NCBI GenBank assembly: GCA_937976325.1
Contig: CALJSD010000225.1
Span: 1-6,936, forward strand
DNA from: an uncultured Carnobacterium sp.
GTDB lineage: Bacteria > Bacillota > Bacilli > Lactobacillales > Aerococcaceae
DNA length: 6,936 nucleotides
Direction of reading: 5' to 3'
The number at the start of each line of letters is the position of its first letter. The stretch's first letter is position 1. The notes under the pieces were generated by a model. It was not told where the DNA came from. It searched no databases and saw only the letters and a list, made by a program, of their open reading frames with translations. Of the stretch, positions 5,126-6,936 are shown piece after piece. The position numbers and the translations under genes are program-made.

Positions 5126-6936
5126 ACTCATTTTTTCGATGGCGACATCGAATCTAAAAAAGAATCATTCATTATATTTGCCGTATGCACTGACGACCAT
5201 TATGGTGACGATGATTCTCTATATCACGCACGCCTTATCTGCGATGCCTGAGCTTTCCACTCTTCGTGGAGGGGGAGCCATTGCGCAAACATTGGGCTTT
5301 GGAGTCATCGTGGTTCAGCTCGTGGCACTCTTAACGATTCTTTACGCGAATGCCTTTGTGACGAAAAATCGATTAAAAGAATACGGCCTATATAGCATCC
5401 TTGGACTCGACCGGAAAAACATTCAATTGTTAAGCTTCATTGAATTACTTCTATTCTCAGTGGTCAGCGTGGGGCTAGGGATTGTGCTTGGAATCGTGTT
5501 CCATCGCTTCTCGTTTGCCGTTTTATTGAAGCTCATTCGAATTCCAATCGGCATCGAGTATTCAATGCAACTCGGTAGCGTCGGTTTCGTACTGATTTCA
5601 ATGGCGTTTATTTTCGGAGTTGTCTTTTTCTTAAATGCGACAAAGATGTACATGAGTCGTCCATTAGAAATGCTTTCTGAGAAGAAAAAAGGAGAAACGA
5701 AGGGGCGCTTTATCCTTCTTCGCGCACTCATTGGTGCAGGGCTTCTCGGGGGCGCGTATTATATGTCGCAAACGATTGAAGCACCTGTTGCAGCGCTATA
5801 TTCTTTCTTCGTAGCGGTTCTATTAGTTGTTTTAGCAACGTATATTTTATTTGACGCAGGTTCGATTGCATTGCTTTCGCTTTTACAAAAGAACAAACGT
5901 CTCTTTTATCAACCAACGAATTTTATTTCGATTTCCAATTTAAAATTCCGTATGCGTAAAAATGCGGCAGGTCTTGCTAGTATTTGTATTTTATCAACGA
6001 TGGTGCTTGTCACATTGGCTACAACGGTCGCCTTGCAAACAGGGACAGCCGATTTATTGAAGAAAAGCTATCCAACAGATTATTCGGCAACGGCATTCGT
6101 CGAAGACACCTCTACGATTCCGCAACTTTCAGAACAAATTAGCAAGATTAAGGCGCAATCGAAAGGCACTGTAACCAATGAAATGAATTACCTCAGCGTG
6201 CTTCGTGCCGCAAAAAGTATGGAGGGCGGAGTGAACATTGAGGGAGTCTATCCAGGAGATAGCCCAGCTGCGTTCATTACTTTCCTTTCTGCGGAAGATT
6301 ACAATCGCATCTTTGGGACGAATTACAAGCTAAGTGACAATGAAGCCGTTCTTGGACTTGTCAAAGGTGACGACAAAAATGTTTCGGCTATCCGTGTGAA
6401 TGGACAATTGACACTTCAAGTCAAAGAGATGATGGACAGCACCGGCTTTAAAGAAAAATTGCCACAATTGCCATATGTTGCAGATAACGTTTATGTAGCC
6501 GTTGTAAAGGATCCTTCAAAGATGATTGACGCTAAACTTGGTCGTGGGTTCTATTACGCATTGTGGAATACATCGACAGACGTTCAGGATAAAACAGAAG
6601 AGTTTGAGGCCTACGTTAACGTGCTTGAAGCAAAGGATGAGGATTTCATTACAGTTGGAAGTAGAGAGGATGCGGCCAAAGACATTTACGGATTTATGGG
6701 AAGTTTACTCTTTGTAGGAGCACTTCTTTCAGTCGCGTTCTTCATCGGTGCGGTTCTTGTCATTTACTACAAACAAATTTCTGAAGGATACGAAGACCGT
6801 GACCGTTTCGTAATCCTACAAAAACTCGGTATCGATCAAAAGACCATCAAGAAGTCTATCAATCGTCAAGTGTTGATTGTGTTCTTCTTACCGCTTGTCA
6901 CAGCGTTTATTCATACCGCATTTGCCTTCAAGATGT
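5118..6936 (+). CDS. bceB: BceB-type ABC transporter permease, copy 2 (partial, C-terminus beyond right edge)
   Basis: This is the membrane subunit of the second module. The frame is open from ATG 5118 to the window edge, giving 606 codons with no stop or frameshift; by alignment to copy 1 about 50 residues, including TM10, are missing. It starts MFKLIFSMATSNLKKNHSLY and keeps the same layout: seven N-terminal helices, a large extracellular domain (about 308-522), then TM8 and TM9. By eye, identity to copy 1 is about 71% over residues 1-310, rising to about 91% for 241-310. It drops to about 40% in the extracellular domain and rises to 79/81 for the last 81 residues visible. Conserved islands in the extracellular domain are YPTDYSA, GDSPAA, FGTNY and PQLPYVADN. 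The divergence pattern suggests a different or shifted ligand. It overlaps bceA2 by 8 bp. Function in peptide-antibiotic resistance is inferred from the family. Confidence 0.93.
   Translation, partial: MFKLIFSMATSNLKKNHSLYLPYALTTIMVTMILYITHALSAMPELSTLRGGGAIAQTLGFGVIVVQLVALLTILYANAFVTKNRLKEYGLYSILGLDRKNIQLLSFIELLLFSVVSVGLGIVLGIVFHRFSFAVLLKLIRIPIGIEYSMQLGSVGFVLISMAFIFGVVFFLNATKMYMSRPLEMLSEKKKGETKGRFILLRALIGAGLLGGAYYMSQTIEAPVAALYSFFVAVLLVVLATYILFDAGSIALLSLLQKNKRLFYQPTNFISISNLKFRMRKNAAGLASICILSTMVLVTLATTVALQTGTADLLKKSYPTDYSATAFVEDTSTIPQLSEQISKIKAQSKGTVTNEMNYLSVLRAAKSMEGGVNIEGVYPGDSPAAFITFLSAEDYNRIFGTNYKLSDNEAVLGLVKGDDKNVSAIRVNGQLTLQVKEMMDSTGFKEKLPQLPYVADNVYVAVVKDPSKMIDAKLGRGFYYALWNTSTDVQDKTEEFEAYVNVLEAKDEDFITVGSREDAAKDIYGFMGSLLFVGALLSVAFFIGAVLVIYYKQISEGYEDRDRFVILQKLGIDQKTIKKSINRQVLIVFFLPLVTAFIHTAFAFKM

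Larger units (their letters stand above)
1460..6936 (+). repeat. Tandem direct duplication of a bceAB module
   Basis: Two copies of the ATPase-permease pair lie head to tail with an offset of 2898 bp between the ATPase starts. Similarity begins at the ribosome site (AAGGGTGA) and continues to the window edge. The upstream promoter regions are not alignable beyond a few bases. The 8-bp gene overlap and the internal GAGGTGA site are kept in both. Confidence 0.92.

Noticed and set aside
5423..5916. Two minus-strand open frames inside bceB2
   Set aside because: They are antisense shadows of the bceB2 coding frame, which is continuous and aligns to copy 1.
6526..6717. Plus-strand open frame of 63 codons
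   Set aside because: It is out of frame within the extracellular domain of bceB2 and has no ribosome site.

Overview
The window looks like chromosome from a low-to-moderate-GC Firmicute, most likely a non-streptococcal member of the Lactobacillales. The basis is strong AGGAGG-type ribosome sites, AT-rich intergenic regions, a methionine-type T-box leader (a regulator characteristic of that order) and BceAB-type transporters. I cannot name a genus from the sequence alone.

Left part, minus strand (about 1-1214). A TTGACT-17-TATCCT promoter drives a roughly 260-nt T-box riboswitch. The leader has a recognisable Stem I with an ATG specifier, further hairpins, an antiterminator carrying the TGGTACC bulge, and an intrinsic terminator. 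The genes below it are luxS (complete, 157 aa) and, 54 bp further on, a methionine-binding-type lipoprotein gene (metQ-like) that runs off the left edge. The reading is that uncharged tRNA-Met switches on a small operon that recycles S-ribosylhomocysteine to homocysteine and imports methionine.

Middle (about 1215-1459). This is a divergent intergenic region. It holds the promoter of the right-hand transporter, a perfect 9-bp inverted repeat just upstream of that promoter, and AT-rich sequence in which I see no gene.

Right part, plus strand (1460-6936). Two tandem paralogous BceAB-type ABC transporter modules lie head to tail, about 2.9 kb apart. Each is an ATPase gene (255 aa) overlapping its permease gene by 8 bp. 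An intrinsic terminator and a second promoter region separate the modules, and the second permease runs off the right edge at about residue 606. The ATPases are 238/255 identical. The permeases are nearly identical at the C-terminus and around TM6-TM7, about 70% identical over the N-terminal half, and only about 40% identical in the large extracellular domain that in this family senses or binds peptide antibiotics. The second module has a perfect match to the BceR-type operator consensus (TNACA-N4-TGTAA) upstream; the first has none that I can find. No BceS/BceR two-component pair lies in the window, so the regulator must be encoded elsewhere.

The transporter family and the T-box class are known. 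The points worth attention are the pairing of a Met T-box with luxS and a methionine transporter gene, and the tandem Bce modules that seem to have diverged in their sensing domain and operator while keeping, or re-homogenising, the rest.
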